Source of the DNA: Burkholderia plantarii
GTDB taxonomy: Bacteria; Pseudomonadota; Gammaproteobacteria; Burkholderiales; Burkholderiaceae
Direction of reading: 5' to 3'
DNA length: 64,000 nucleotides
Assembly (NCBI RefSeq): GCF_001411805.1
Contig: NZ_CP007213.1
Location: 1,116,001-1,180,000 of the forward strand
Positions 11,129 through 21,732 of this stretch are shown piece by piece (within the stretch, counting starts at the first letter, position 1; every line of letters starts with the position of its first letter). The notes under the pieces were generated by a model, which saw only the letters and a program-made list of their open reading frames with translations, was not told the origin of the DNA and ran no database searches. Both the position numbers and the translations under genes were made by a program.

Positions 11129-11919
11129 TCGAACTGAGCGAACACGACGACGGCGCGATCGCGCTCGTCACCCTGTCCCGGCCGCCCGCCAACGCATTCA
11201 GCGCCGACGGCCTCGCCGCGCTCGAGCGCACGGTGGCGCAGCTCGACGCCGCGCCGCGCGTGCGCGCGCTGGTGGTGACCGGCGCCGGGCCGAAATTCTT
11301 CAGCGGCGGCGCCGATCTCGACACCTTCGCGAGCGGCGACCGCGCCGTGGCGCGCGAGATGGCGGCGCGCTTCGGCGCCGCGTTCGCGAAGCTGCGCGCC
11401 GCGCGCTGCGTGACGATCGCCGCGATCAACGGCTATGCGATGGGCGGCGGGCTCGAATGCGCGCTGGCCTGTGACATGCGGATCGCCGAGCGGCACGCGC
11501 AGATGGCGCTGCCCGAGCCGTCGATCGGCCTGCTGCCGTGCGGGCTCGGCACCCAGACGCTGCCGGCGCTGGTCGGCGAGGGCTGGGCCAAGCGCATCGT
11601 GCTGGCCGGCGAGCGCGTGAACGCCGAGACCGCGCTGCGCATCGGCCTCGTCGAGGACGTGGTGGAGACGGGCGGCGCACTGGAGGCGGCGCTCGCGCTG
11701 GCGCGCCGCGTGGCCGGACTCGCGCCGCACGCGGTGGAATCGAGCAAGCGGCTGATCGGACTGGCGCGCAACGGCGTGCCGTTCGACGCGGCGGTGGCGA
11801 TCGAGCGCGAGCGCTTCGTCGACCTGTTCGAGACCGGCGAGCCGCGCGAGGGCGTGGCCGCGTTCTTCGGCAAGCGGCGCCCGGACTGGAACGCCGGCGG
11901 CCAGGGAGAGACGCGATGA
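11125..11919 (+). CDS. Enoyl-CoA hydratase/isomerase family protein
   Basis: A 264-residue crotonase-fold protein expected to hydrate methacrylyl-CoA to 3-hydroxyisobutyryl-CoA in this operon. The oxyanion-hole segments GPKFFSGGADLD and INGYAMGGGLECALACD are intact, and the Glu of LPEPSIGLLP occupies the second catalytic glutamate region. The ATG overlaps the mmsB stop, and its own stop overlaps the next start, both as ATGA. The exact substrate is assigned from operon context only. Confidence 0.88.
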   Translation: MIELSEHDDGAIALVTLSRPPANAFSADGLAALERTVAQLDAAPRVRALVVTGAGPKFFSGGADLDTFASGDRAVAREMAARFGAAFAKLRAARCVTIAAINGYAMGGGLECALACDMRIAERHAQMALPEPSIGLLPCGLGTQTLPALVGEGWAKRIVLAGERVNAETALRIGLVEDVVETGGALEAALALARRVAGLAPHAVESSKRLIGLARNGVPFDAAVAIERERFVDLFETGEPREGVAAFFGKRRPDWNAGGQGETR

Positions 11920-13112
11920 GCACGCTGCCGAGGGCATCGGCCGACGCCGACGCGCCGCCGTCGAACCCGGGCGCGGGCCAGGGCGCCGCGCATGCCGGGG
12001 CGCCGTCCGGCCCCGACGTGACGATGCGCGTGGTCAACCGCGTCGCCGTGATCACGCTCGATCGGCCGGCCGCGCTGAACGCGCTCTCGCACGCGATGGT
12101 GCGCGAGCTGGCGGTGCTGGTGGAGCGCTGCCGCGACGACGACGAGATCGTCGCCGTGGTGCTGCGCGGCGCCGGCGGCAAGGGCTTCTGCGCGGGCGGC
12201 GACGTGCGCGCGCTCTATCACGGCGCGAAGGCCGGCTCGCGCGACTGGCTCGGCTTCTTCGTCGACGAGTACCGGCTCGACTACGCGCTGCACACGTTCG
12301 CCAAGCCGCTCGTCGCGCTGATGGACGGCATCACGATGGGCGGCGGCATGGGGCTCGCGCAGGGTGCCGCGCTGCGCGTGGCGACCGAGCGCAGCAAGAT
12401 CGCGATGCCGGAGACGCGCATCGGCTTCGTGCCCGACGTGGGCGCCACCCATTTCCTGTCGGCGCTGCCCATCGAGCTCGCGCTCTACATCGGGCTGACC
12501 GGCGTCACGCTGTCGGGCGCCGACGCGCTGGTCGCGCGGCTCGCCGACCTGTGCGTGCCGGCCTCGTGGCTCGATACCTTCGAGCAGCGGCTCGAGCGCA
12601 TCGACTGGGCGGCGGGCGACGCGTCCGGCGGATTGCGCGCGGTGTTCGAGCCGCCCTGCAACATCGTCCCGCACGCGGTGCTGGACGGCCAGCTGCCGTG
12701 GATCGTGCGCCACTTCGACCGGCGCTCCGGGATGGAGCGCATCGTCGCCACGCTGCGCCACGATCTGGCCCGCGAGGACATCAGCCGCGAATACCGGCAA
12801 TGGCTGCAGGCCACGCTCGACGCGCTGCTCGGTCATTCGCCGACGATGCTGGTGGTCACGCGCGACGCGCTGCTGCGCGGCCGGCAGATGACGCTCGCCG
12901 AGTCGTTCCGGATGGAGCTGGCGATCGGCACGCGCGCGATCGAGGACGGCGATTTCGTCGAGGGCGTGCGCGCGCATCTGGTGGACAAGGATCGCCGGCC
13001 GCGCTGGGCGCCCGCCTCGCTCGCCGAGGTGCGCAGCGAACGCGTGCGGCACTTCCTGTCCTCGCCGTGGAAACTCGACGCGCATCCGCTCGCCGATCTG
13101 GGGCAGGACTGA
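11916..13112 (+). CDS. 3-hydroxyisobutyryl-CoA hydrolase-like protein
   Basis: A 398-residue crotonase-fold protein with the longer C-terminal part of the HIBCH group, which releases 3-hydroxyisobutyrate from its CoA ester, the substrate of MmsB. The motifs GGKGFCAGGDVRALY and MDGITMGGGMGLAQG form the oxyanion hole, and PETRIGFVPDVGATHFLS is typical of HIBCH. The end (RHFLSSPWKLDAHPLAD) matches the conserved C-terminus of the family. An N-terminal extension of about 35 residues is Ala/Pro-rich and probably disordered. It is the last gene of the operon and is followed by a candidate terminator. Confidence 0.87.
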   Translation: MSTLPRASADADAPPSNPGAGQGAAHAGAPSGPDVTMRVVNRVAVITLDRPAALNALSHAMVRELAVLVERCRDDDEIVAVVLRGAGGKGFCAGGDVRALYHGAKAGSRDWLGFFVDEYRLDYALHTFAKPLVALMDGITMGGGMGLAQGAALRVATERSKIAMPETRIGFVPDVGATHFLSALPIELALYIGLTGVTLSGADALVARLADLCVPASWLDTFEQRLERIDWAAGDASGGLRAVFEPPCNIVPHAVLDGQLPWIVRHFDRRSGMERIVATLRHDLAREDISREYRQWLQATLDALLGHSPTMLVVTRDALLRGRQMTLAESFRMELAIGTRAIEDGDFVEGVRAHLVDKDRRPRWAPASLAEVRSERVRHFLSSPWKLDAHPLADLGQD

Positions 13113-13169
13113 AGCGGCGGCAAACGAGGCGGCCGGACCGCGCCGGCCGGCGTGGTACCGGTGCCGGGC

Positions 13170-13208
13170 AAACCGGCGGCGAGTTTCGTGTCGGCCCGGC
13201 CGGTTTTT
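13170..13208 (+). terminator. Candidate terminator of valine operon
   Basis: AAACCGGC (13170-13177) pairs with GCCGGTTT (13199-13206) and runs into TTTTT (13204-13208), about 60 bases after the last operon gene. The loop is long (21 bases), so strength is uncertain. Confidence 0.5.
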
Positions 13209-14355
13209 CGTGAACCGGCCGCCGAACGAAACGTCGTGCGCAAACGCGAATGGTATCGAAGCAGAGTGCAGCGTTTTATCGGCATTACCCCGGCGAAAGC
13301 GAAACTTTCCGCCGGCGCATGCGAGCGGTGACAAGTCAAACCGCGCGGGAATGCATCGTGCAACCCGTTTGAATCAGGCAACACCTGTTCGGGTCAGTCA
13401 GTGCCACCCGAATTTTCGCCGCCCCATTCACGGCGGCCGTCGCGCGATCGATGCCGGCCCAGTATGGGCCGGGAGGGCGCAACCTGGTTATACCCTCGAT
13501 TTTCCCTTTCCATTCCTCGCGTAATCCGGCATCCCGAAACGCCGTTTTAACCGGCCGTTTGCCGTTGGCCGATTCGCCCGCATCGTGATTCGCGGTATTT
13601 GATGCCGGCAATTCACGATCGCGAAAACTCGACGTTCAGAATTTTGTAAAGTTTCGTTTTGTTTCAATCCGCGGATCATTTGCTGTCACGCGTGATACAT
13701 AACGGTATGATTCAAACAGGATTCTTTTCATCGCAACGTCGGTGTCATCGAAAATCCAGTACATTCGCAATGCCGGAGTCCTGATACCGACGGGCTCGGT
13801 ACAGGTCGAGCCGTCCCGGGCCCGGTGGACGGACGGCGTGGCCTGGATGCTTGCCGGCGCGTAGCGGGCCGCCCGCAGCGGAACCATGAAGCGAAACGGG
13901 CTTCGGGTTTCGCGCCGACGTTTCGGGTGCCGCGGTTGTGGCGGCGTGGCGAGGCTGGCTACCCTGAGGCGGCCTGCCTTTTTTCTGGCCGGGGGTTTTG
14001 AGAGGAACCACCGGAAGGAGCGCCGAACCGGCCGCCGCGACGAGCGGCCGGGCGGTCTCCCGGCGCGTCTCGTGAGAGCGGGGCGCCCGGCAGGGACGTG
14101 ACGGGCCGTTGCAAGCCGGCCTGGCGCGTCCCGCATCGATTGCCGCGTGGGTCCGGACCGTTTGCCGTGCGGTCCGGCCGGTCAGCGCGGCAGGCAGCAG
14201 CAGTAGCCGGCGCCGGGCGCAAGCCGTGGAGATCGTGGCCACGATCGCCGCGGCCGGTGCCGGGCGCCGGCGTGAAACGGTCTTCGCCGCGGTTGGAGCG
14301 ATGGCCGGCTGTTTCTCGCATGGGCTCAACAACAACACATTCCGAGGAAAATGAC
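13209..14355. other. Long non-coding region before LuxR-type gene
   Basis: About 1.1 kb with no frame I can support as a gene. Bases 13400-13760 are clearly AT-richer than the surroundings, with runs such as TTTTGTAAAG and TTCGTTTTGTTTC near 13643-13662. Short frames on both strands are Arg/Pro-rich and look like shadows. The region may hold a long leader, promoters of the LuxR-type gene or a small RNA, but no specific element could be identified. Confidence 0.4.
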
Positions 14356-15186
14356 GTGGTCGAGATATTTGGCAAGCTTGGAAAAATCATATCCAGCACC
14401 GGTACTGAGCGCTTTACCTCGGATCTGCACGCATTGCTCGTCGGATCCGTGAACGTAGAGTCGACCAGAATCACCGCCTGGTCCGTCAACGAGGTGAAGG
14501 GCGAGATCGTCGGCGTCCATCTGCTGGGCGCGTTCGCGTCCCACGATCAGGACATCCGCCCCAATCAGGCGCCGCGTCCGGCCGTCCTGAAGGACGAGCT
14601 CTACCGCGGCATGGCCGAGGATCCGCTGTCGAAGCGCATCCTGGCCGCGTCCGACACGCAACTGATCCACATGAACACGTCGCGCCCCGCCGAGGGCGCC
14701 TTCGACGCGATCCAGCCGAGCCGCCTCGGCTTCCAGTGCCATCTGGTGTCGCGCAAGGCGAACCGCCGCTACGTGATCTCGCTGTACCGTCCCGATCAGG
14801 CCTACGACTTCACGCTTCAGGAGATGACGTTCCTCAAGAGTTGCGCGGAGATGCTGATGCCGCTGGTCGAAATGCACGCCTCGCACCGCCGCTACGCGGT
14901 GCCGGGCCGTCCGGCCGCCTCGGCGGACAGCGCGGGCGATTCGACCACGCGTCACGAATCGCTGCGCCGCGAGTTCGAGCGCCGGCTGACGAGCGCCTCC
15001 GTGGTGCTGTCCGAGCGCGAGATCGAGGTGTGCGTCGGCCTGCTGACCGGCAGCACGTTCCGCGAGATGGCGGACGCGCTCGGCGTCAAGCACAGCACGA
15101 TCGAGACGTACATCAAGCGCGCGGCGGCCAAGCTCGGCTTCAAGGGGCGTCACGGCCTCGTGAAGTGGGTGCTCGACGAATCGTGA
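14356..15186 (+). CDS. LuxR-type HTH transcriptional regulator
   Basis: A regulator of about 276 residues with a C-terminal LuxR/FixJ-type helix-turn-helix (VLSEREIEVCVGLLTGSTFR, then MADALGVKHSTIETYIKRAA). The N-terminal 180 residues do not show the conserved Trp/Tyr/Asp set of acyl-homoserine-lactone binding domains, so this is probably not a classical quorum-sensing receptor; a GAF-like sensor is possible. The start used is a GTG six bases after GAGGAA (14344-14349). An in-frame ATG at 14320 would add 12 residues but has no well-spaced ribosome binding site. The target genes are unknown; there is no partner gene next to it. Confidence 0.78.
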   Translation: MVEIFGKLGKIISSTGTERFTSDLHALLVGSVNVESTRITAWSVNEVKGEIVGVHLLGAFASHDQDIRPNQAPRPAVLKDELYRGMAEDPLSKRILAASDTQLIHMNTSRPAEGAFDAIQPSRLGFQCHLVSRKANRRYVISLYRPDQAYDFTLQEMTFLKSCAEMLMPLVEMHASHRRYAVPGRPAASADSAGDSTTRHESLRREFERRLTSASVVLSEREIEVCVGLLTGSTFREMADALGVKHSTIETYIKRAAAKLGFKGRHGLVKWVLDES

Positions 15187-15490
15187 ACGCGGCGGGCAGG
15201 CGCGGGCCGCCGCGCTTGCCCTACGGCACGGATGGGGGTGGCTGAGTGGCGTGACGCGGTGTGCCCGGTGTCGGCCTGCGCGGGCTGGCGTTTCCGCCCG
15301 GCAGTCGCTGCCTCGGCCGATCGTGCCGGCGGACCGCTTCGCGCCGCTGCCGCGTGCTGCCCGGATTACCGTGCGGTATTCACGACACGACGCATCGCCG
15401 CCCCCCCCGATCACGCCCGGCTCGCTCGCGGCCCGGGCGCGCAGCATCCCCATCATCGGAAATCAGGAACGGGACCCGGAGAGCAGGGCC
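15187..15490. other. Intergenic region, nothing recognised
   Basis: About 300 bases between the LuxR-type gene and the small ORF at 15491. It contains a homopolymeric C run near 15402 but no gene or regulatory motif I can defend. Confidence 0.3.
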
Positions 15491-15754
15491 ATGGATCAGC
15501 AGGACAGGCCGGAGGTGCGCTTGCGCGAGGCGCGCGACATCGTCGCGATGCTCTGGCATCGCGCGGCCCCGGCGGGCGGCCTGGCGCATCGCGGCGGCGT
15601 GGTTCGCACCGAGGCCGTGACGGCGCGCGACGTGGCCGCGCCGTGTACCGCGCCGTGTGCCACGATTCCCGCCGCGCTTTCGGCGACGCCTCCCACCCTG
15701 CGGGAGGCGGCCGGCGGCCAGGAACTGGCCGGCGTGCTCGACTCATCGGCCTGA
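15491..15754 (+). CDS. Small hypothetical protein (candidate)
   Basis: An 87-residue open frame starting MDQQDRPEVRLREARDIVAM, seven bases after GGAGAG. The first half looks like a normal amphipathic helix; the second half is Ala/Thr/Pro-rich. It shows no family similarity that I recognise. The ribosome binding site favours a real gene, but composition alone cannot exclude a chance frame in GC-rich DNA. Confidence 0.35.
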   Translation: MDQQDRPEVRLREARDIVAMLWHRAAPAGGLAHRGGVVRTEAVTARDVAAPCTAPCATIPAALSATPPTLREAAGGQELAGVLDSSA

Positions 15755-15981
15755 CGCCGGCCCGCCCGCCGCCCGGCGGGTGGATCGCGCGCCATGGTGG
15801 TGGCCGTGACGGTGGTCGTGACGGCTGCGGCGCCGGCGTGGGACGATAGCGGCATGAACGCGATGACGCGCGACCGGCTCCGGCCGGCGCGCCGCCGCGC
15901 GTTCGCGACGCCCCGATCCCCACTCGCGCGTTCCCCGGCCCGCAGTCGCGCGGGCCGCGCGCACCGTCAACGGAAATCATC

Positions 15982-16725
15982 ATGCTCCTGCACCTGTCCA
16001 CCTGGGCCGAAATCGAGGGCTACCTGAAGCGCCGCCGCATCGTGGTCGTGCCGATCGGCTCGAACGAGCAGCACGGCCCCACCGGCCTGCTCGGCACCGA
16101 CTGGCTCTGCCCCGAGATCATCGCGCACGAGGCGCAGCAATCGGCCGACATGCTGGTGGCGCCCACCTTCAACATCGGCATGGCGCAACACCACCTCGGC
16201 TTTCCCGGCACCATCTCGCTGCGCCCGAGTACCTTCATCGCCGCGATCGGCGACTGGGTCCACTCGCTGGCCGGGCACGGCTTCGAGAAGATCCTGTTCC
16301 TGAACGGGCACGGCGGCAACGTCGCCTCGATCGAGGCCGCGTTCTCGGAGATCTACGCGCAGGCCAGTTTCGCGCGGCGCCGCTGCGGCTTCGCGCTGAA
16401 GCTGCGCAACTGGTGGGACCTGGAAGGCGTGACCGATCTCGCGCAGCGGCAGTTCCCGAGCGGCCATGGCGTTCACGCCACGCCGTCGGAGATCGCGATC
16501 ACGCAATGGGCGCTGCCGCACGCGATCAAGCAGGCCGACTACGCGCCCGAGATCGCGCCGATGGGGCCGATCCGCGAGGCGCTCGAGTTTCGTGCGCGCT
16601 TTCCCGACGGCCGGATGGGTTCGAATCCGAAGCTGGCTTCGCCGGAGAAGGGCGGCGAGCTGGTGCGGCAGGCCGTGAAGGGGCTGGTGGCCGAGGTCGA
16701 GGCGTTCGCGGCCGAGGTCGTGCCG

Positions 16726-16731
<6 letters not shown>
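15982..16731 (+). CDS. Creatininase family amidohydrolase
   Basis: A 249-residue protein of the creatininase/mycofactocin-MftE fold, a metal-dependent hydrolase of cyclic amides. Metal ligands are seen in PIGSNEQHGPTGLLGTDW (Glu, His, Asp) and in FLNGHGGN. Length is normal for the family. The ATG follows CGGAAA. True substrate is unknown; creatininase activity should not be assumed. Its TGA lies inside a 28-base sequence (16726-16753) that recurs at 56352, and the transposase gene of an IS110-family element ends only 16 bases downstream. The insertion may therefore have replaced the original 3' flank. Confidence 0.82.
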
Positions 16732-17820
<1,089 letters not shown>

Positions 17821-17999
17821 ACGGGCTCGAACGCCCAAGCGGCGGACAAACTGCACGGTCTTGTCTGGCTACCGTCAGACTTTACCGTACTGGTCTGGTT
17901 TAAACATACAAGCGGCGGCACGCGGGCCGGGCGGGACCGCTGCGGCGGCTGTCCCGCCTTGGGTCCCGCCCGTTGCCGTGGTTTGCGCCTCGTCCTGCT

Positions 18000-18992
18000 T
18001 CAGGCCTCGTCGTGCAGGGCTTCGCGCGTGCAGCCGAGCCGCACGCCGATCCGCGCCACTTCATGCGCGCGTCGCGGCGCGAATTGCCCGCACTGCTGGC
18101 GCACCCAGGCGCGAAACGCGCCGACCGACGGCGCGCCGTCGCTACGGCGCACCATCCAGTAGCGCGCGGGCGAGCGCACGGCCACCGGCACGATCGGCAC
18201 CAGCCGGCCGTCGCACAGCTCGTCGAGCAGCATCGACACGCGGCCGATCGCGACGCCCTGATGATTGAGCGCGGCGTTGAACGCCATGCTGCCGAGGTTG
18301 AAGCGCGGCCCGTCGATGCGCGGCAGCCACTCGGGCTTGACCGCTTCCAGCCAGGCCCGCCACTCGGCCGAATCCGACGCGCCCGTCCATGCGGCCGCGT
18401 CGTGCAGGAACGCCACCTTGCGGTCGAGCTTGCCCGCGGCCAGCTGAGGATGCCGTTCCAGATAGGCGGGCGTCGCCACCGGCAGCAGCCATTCGTCGAG
18501 CAGCGCGTCGGTGTTGTCGACCTCGTCGAGCGCGTCGGCCGAATAGCGGATCGCCACGTCCACGCCGGTGGTGTCGTGATCGGGCAGGCCGAGCGCCGTG
18601 AATTCGGCCTTCAGTTGCACCGGGTTGCGCGAATACTGCAGGTGGAAATCGGACAGGCGCGGCACCAGCCAGTGCATCGCGAACGACGGGCAGCAGCCGA
18701 CCCGCACCGGATCGTCGGCGCTCGCGATCCGCGTCAGCGTGGTCTCGATCTCGTCGAAGCCGCGCCGCACGCCCTCGAGCAGCATGGCTCCCTCGCGCGT
18801 CAGCGACAGGCGCCGGTGCTCGCGCACGAACAGCGCGTAGCCGAGCCGGTTTTCCAGCTGGCGGATCTGCTGGCTGACGGCGCTCTGCGTGAGGCTCAGC
18901 ACGTCGGCCGCGCGCGTGAAGCTCAGCAGCTGGCCGGCGCTGGCGAAGCAGCGCAGCGCGCCGAGCAGCGAGGAATCGAGGATCTTTTGCAT
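18000..18992 (-). CDS. LysR family transcriptional regulator
   Basis: A 330-residue LysR-type regulator. The winged helix is at residues about 7-65 (FASAGQLLSFTRAADVLSLT then QSAVSQQIRQLENRLGYALF), followed by an effector domain of the GcvA-like type (VRVGCCPSFAMHWLVPRL). The ATG chosen gives the standard length; the frame stays open upstream to 19250 without domain similarity. It is divergent from the amidohydrolase at 19518 with a 525-base gap that contains a T-N11-A dyad at 19124, so regulation of that gene is plausible. Confidence 0.85.
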   Translation of the reverse strand: MQKILDSSLLGALRCFASAGQLLSFTRAADVLSLTQSAVSQQIRQLENRLGYALFVREHRRLSLTREGAMLLEGVRRGFDEIETTLTRIASADDPVRVGCCPSFAMHWLVPRLSDFHLQYSRNPVQLKAEFTALGLPDHDTTGVDVAIRYSADALDEVDNTDALLDEWLLPVATPAYLERHPQLAAGKLDRKVAFLHDAAAWTGASDSAEWRAWLEAVKPEWLPRIDGPRFNLGSMAFNAALNHQGVAIGRVSMLLDELCDGRLVPIVPVAVRSPARYWMVRRSDGAPSVGAFRAWVRQQCGQFAPRRAHEVARIGVRLGCTREALHDEA

Positions 18993-19517
18993 CAGCGTGG
19001 CTAAGGACGGGATAAGGCGGCGCCGGTTCGCCGGGTGCCGCAAACCGGGGGAAACGCGAGGGAATTGGCGCGATTCTAGCAAACCGGCGCCGCGCTCCGG
19101 CGCATTGTCGGCGTGAACGGGGATTAGCCTTGCTAAGCCTGAGGCCCGGTGGGCCGCCACCTGCCTGCGCGCCCGCGGCCCGGGCCGGCCGTCGTTCGGC
19201 GCGCAGCCGTTGCGCAACTCGTTCACGCATGCGGCACTGCCGGATTGCACGCCGCGTGATTGAGCGTTAATCGAATGTTCCGTGAATATTCTCGGTATTT
19301 ATTCGAATCTGGTGAATGCCATGGTCATCGGCTATAGTCGAGCGCGGCGCCGGAACCGAGCCGCGCCGCGCTCGGGGAAAGCGCGCGGCCGGCATGCACG
19401 GCCGTGCGCCGCGATCAGCGGGCGTGCCGGTTCGGGCGGAAAAATCGAATGAAAATGGTGCCCCGTGATATCGACCGTCATTGCCGAGACCGCGGTAAGA
19501 AACCCAGAGGAACCCCT
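18993..19517. other. Divergent LysR/amidohydrolase intergenic region
   Basis: About 525 bases between divergent genes. It contains the LysR-type dyad at 19124-19136 and an AT-rich stretch at 19265-19340 with the palindrome GAATATTC, likely part of the amidohydrolase promoter. No gene is seen. Confidence 0.45.
19124..19136. promoter_or_regulatory. Candidate LysR-type box TTAGCCTTGCTAA
   Basis: An inverted repeat TTAGC-CTT-GCTAA that fits the T-N11-A rule for LysR-family sites, located 130 bases upstream of the lysR start and in the shared region with the divergent amidohydrolase gene. Confidence 0.45.
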
Positions 19518-21365
19518 ATGTCGGAACGTCTCCAATTCGGTTGCGCCTGCTGCAGCCCGCATCTGCTGCCGGCCTACCGCCACGATCACCGCCAATGGCA
19601 GGCCGCGCTAGAGGGCGCCGCGCCGCGGCTGGCCGCGCGGGGGCCGTCGCAGTCCGTGATCTTCCATGGCGGCAACATCCATCCGGACCCCGAGCATCCC
19701 GAGCAGTGCGTCGAGGCGCTCGGCATCGCGGACGGCCGGGTGATCGAGAGCGGCGATCTGCTTGACGTGCGCCGCGCGATGGCCGAATACGCGCCGGTCG
19801 ATCGGCCGCTCGCGGCCGACGAGACGCTGCTGCCCGGCATGATCGATCCGCATGCGCATCTGGTGTCGAGCGCGCTGATGACGACCTGGGCCGACCTGTC
19901 GCCGTTCGACGAGCAGAAGCTGAACACGCGGTACGACCGGCAGGTGATCGCGACGCGGCTCCAGAATGCCGTCGCGGTGGCGCGCGCGGCGACGCCGCCG
20001 CGCAAGTGGGTGACGGGCTACGGCGTCGATCCGTCGTTGATGACGGTCTGGGAAGACATCAACGCCGGTTTCCTCGACGACATCAGCACGGAAGTCATGA
20101 TCTTCCTGCTCAACGCGTCCGGTCACATCAGCTATGCCAACACGCCCGCGCTGAAGGCGGCCGGCCTCGACGGCAGCCATCCGGACGGCGTGCTGACCGA
20201 GCAGCAGTCGGCGGCGGTGCTGGCCGCCATGCCGCCCGTCACCTCGCAGCAGATCTTCGCGGGCCTCGCGACCGTGTTCCAGCAGGCCAGCCAGCGCGGC
20301 ATCACCACGCTGTTCGACGCGAGCGTCGGGCTGATCGCGGGGCCGGACGAAGTCACCATGATGAAGGGGCTGGCGAAGACGCCGTCGATGACGGTGCGGG
20401 TGGGCGGCGCGCTGTACGGCAACGGCAACGACCTGATGACCTGGCTGCGCGGCTACAAGCCGGAGCTGCAGAGCGACGCGAACTCGCTGTTCACGCTGCG
20501 CGCGATCAAGCTGATCGCCGACGGCTCGAACCAGGGGCTGACCGGCTTCCAGAGCCGCCCGTACCTGTGCTGCGACGATCACAAGGTGCCCGGCGTCGGC
20601 GCCTATGGCCTGTTCAACTTCGATCCGGTGCGCAAGCTGGCCGACGTGATGGCGATGGTGGCCGACGCCGGCTGGCCGATCCTCACGCACGCCAACGGCG
20701 ACGAAGGCATCACCAACGTGCTGGCGGCGTACCAGACCGCGCTCAGCACGGTGCCGCCCCCGCCGCCGCCGAAGCAGCCGTACCCGAGCGAGCCGGCCTG
20801 GGCCGGGCAGCGGCATCGCATCGAGCACGCCTCGCTGCTGCACGACGACGCGATCGGCCTGATGCGGCGCATGGCGATCTCGCCGAGCTTCCTGATCGGC
20901 CACGTGGGCTACTGGGGCGCCGCGTTCAAGAACACGATTCTCGGCGCCGATCGCGCGCAGCTGCTCGACCGCTGCGCCTCGGCGCTGAAGGCGGGCCTGA
21001 AGATCAGCCTGCACAGCGACCACTTCGTGACGCCGCTCGGCCAGCTGCGCAGCATGGAACAGTCGATCGGGCGCGTGATGGAAGCGCTCGAGGACGCGCC
21101 CGACGTGAGCGAGGCCGACAAGGTGCTCAACTCGCGCGAGCGCCTCGACGTCTACCAGGCGCTGCGCGCCGTGACCATCGATGCGGCCTGGCAGTGCCAT
21201 CTCGATCACCAGATCGGTTCGCTGCTGCCGGGCAAGCAGGCCGACCTCGTGATCCTGGCGAAGAACCCGCTGCAATGGACGGCACCGAACGCCGCCGGCA
21301 TGCGCGACATCGGCGTGCTGGAAACCTGGGTGAACGGCAGCAAGGTATACGCGGCCGGGCAGTAA
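19518..21365 (+). CDS. Metal-dependent amidohydrolase (YtcJ-like)
   Basis: A 615-residue amidohydrolase of the amidohydrolase-3 group. The first metal motif is in LLPGMIDPHAHLVSS; HRIEHASLL and LHSDHFVTPLG supply further ligands, and GKQADLVILAKNPL is the typical C-terminal beta-sandwich return. The start is the ATG seven bases after AGAGG. There is no obvious signal peptide. An unusual Cys-rich start (FGCACCSPHLLPAY, residues about 6-19) and a proline run (VPPPPPPKQP) in the middle are notable. It is divergent from a LysR regulator. The substrate cannot be predicted. Confidence 0.83.
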   Translation: MSERLQFGCACCSPHLLPAYRHDHRQWQAALEGAAPRLAARGPSQSVIFHGGNIHPDPEHPEQCVEALGIADGRVIESGDLLDVRRAMAEYAPVDRPLAADETLLPGMIDPHAHLVSSALMTTWADLSPFDEQKLNTRYDRQVIATRLQNAVAVARAATPPRKWVTGYGVDPSLMTVWEDINAGFLDDISTEVMIFLLNASGHISYANTPALKAAGLDGSHPDGVLTEQQSAAVLAAMPPVTSQQIFAGLATVFQQASQRGITTLFDASVGLIAGPDEVTMMKGLAKTPSMTVRVGGALYGNGNDLMTWLRGYKPELQSDANSLFTLRAIKLIADGSNQGLTGFQSRPYLCCDDHKVPGVGAYGLFNFDPVRKLADVMAMVADAGWPILTHANGDEGITNVLAAYQTALSTVPPPPPPKQPYPSEPAWAGQRHRIEHASLLHDDAIGLMRRMAISPSFLIGHVGYWGAAFKNTILGADRAQLLDRCASALKAGLKISLHSDHFVTPLGQLRSMEQSIGRVMEALEDAPDVSEADKVLNSRERLDVYQALRAVTIDAAWQCHLDHQIGSLLPGKQADLVILAKNPLQWTAPNAAGMRDIGVLETWVNGSKVYAAGQ

Positions 21366-21471
21366 GGGCGTGCCGCGCCGGCCGGCAGCGGCTGGTTCGG
21401 CCGCGCCGGCCGGCGCGCGCCGATACGGCATACTGGCGGCCGTTTCATGGCAACGACGGATCGACAGCAGG

Positions 21472-21732
21472 ATGACAACCGAACCCAACGCGCTCGCGCT
21501 GACCGACGGCGACTATCGCGCCGTCTGTCGCGAGCGCACGCGGCATGCCGCGACGGCACACGGATACGGCGCGGTGTTTCCCGAGGCACGGATGGTGGTC
21601 AAGGACGGCTGGGCCACCTTCAGCCGCGACGGCGAGGTGCTGTGGGACTGCAGCGCGCGCCATGCGGCCGCGCACTTCGAGATCGGGCCGGCCGGGCCCG
21701 ATTCGGCCGTCGCGCGATCCGACGCGACCTGA
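21472..21732 (+). CDS. Small hypothetical protein
   Basis: An 86-residue protein starting MTTEPNALALTDGDYRAVCR. It has no membrane segment or signal peptide and ends in an Ala/Asp-rich tail. The compact middle (VVKDGWATFSRDGEVLWDC) has beta-strand character. The gene follows the amidohydrolase by about 106 bases and may be cotranscribed. A weak AGCAGG precedes the ATG. No family is recognised. Confidence 0.5.
   Translation: MTTEPNALALTDGDYRAVCRERTRHAATAHGYGAVFPEARMVVKDGWATFSRDGEVLWDCSARHAAAHFEIGPAGPDSAVARSDAT

Noticed and set aside
13636..14136. Minus-strand 166-codon frame in the long non-coding region
   Set aside because: Arg/Pro/Ala-rich without a ribosome binding site or family similarity; not enough to call a gene.
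14356..15186. Quorum-sensing LuxR receptor with a missing luxI partner
   Set aside because: The N-terminal domain lacks the conserved acyl-homoserine-lactone binding residues, and there is no synthase or lux-box-like site nearby.
20755..20785. Polyproline codon run as a sequencing or frameshift artefact
   Set aside because: The frame continues with conserved amidohydrolase motifs on both sides, so it is a real in-frame insert.
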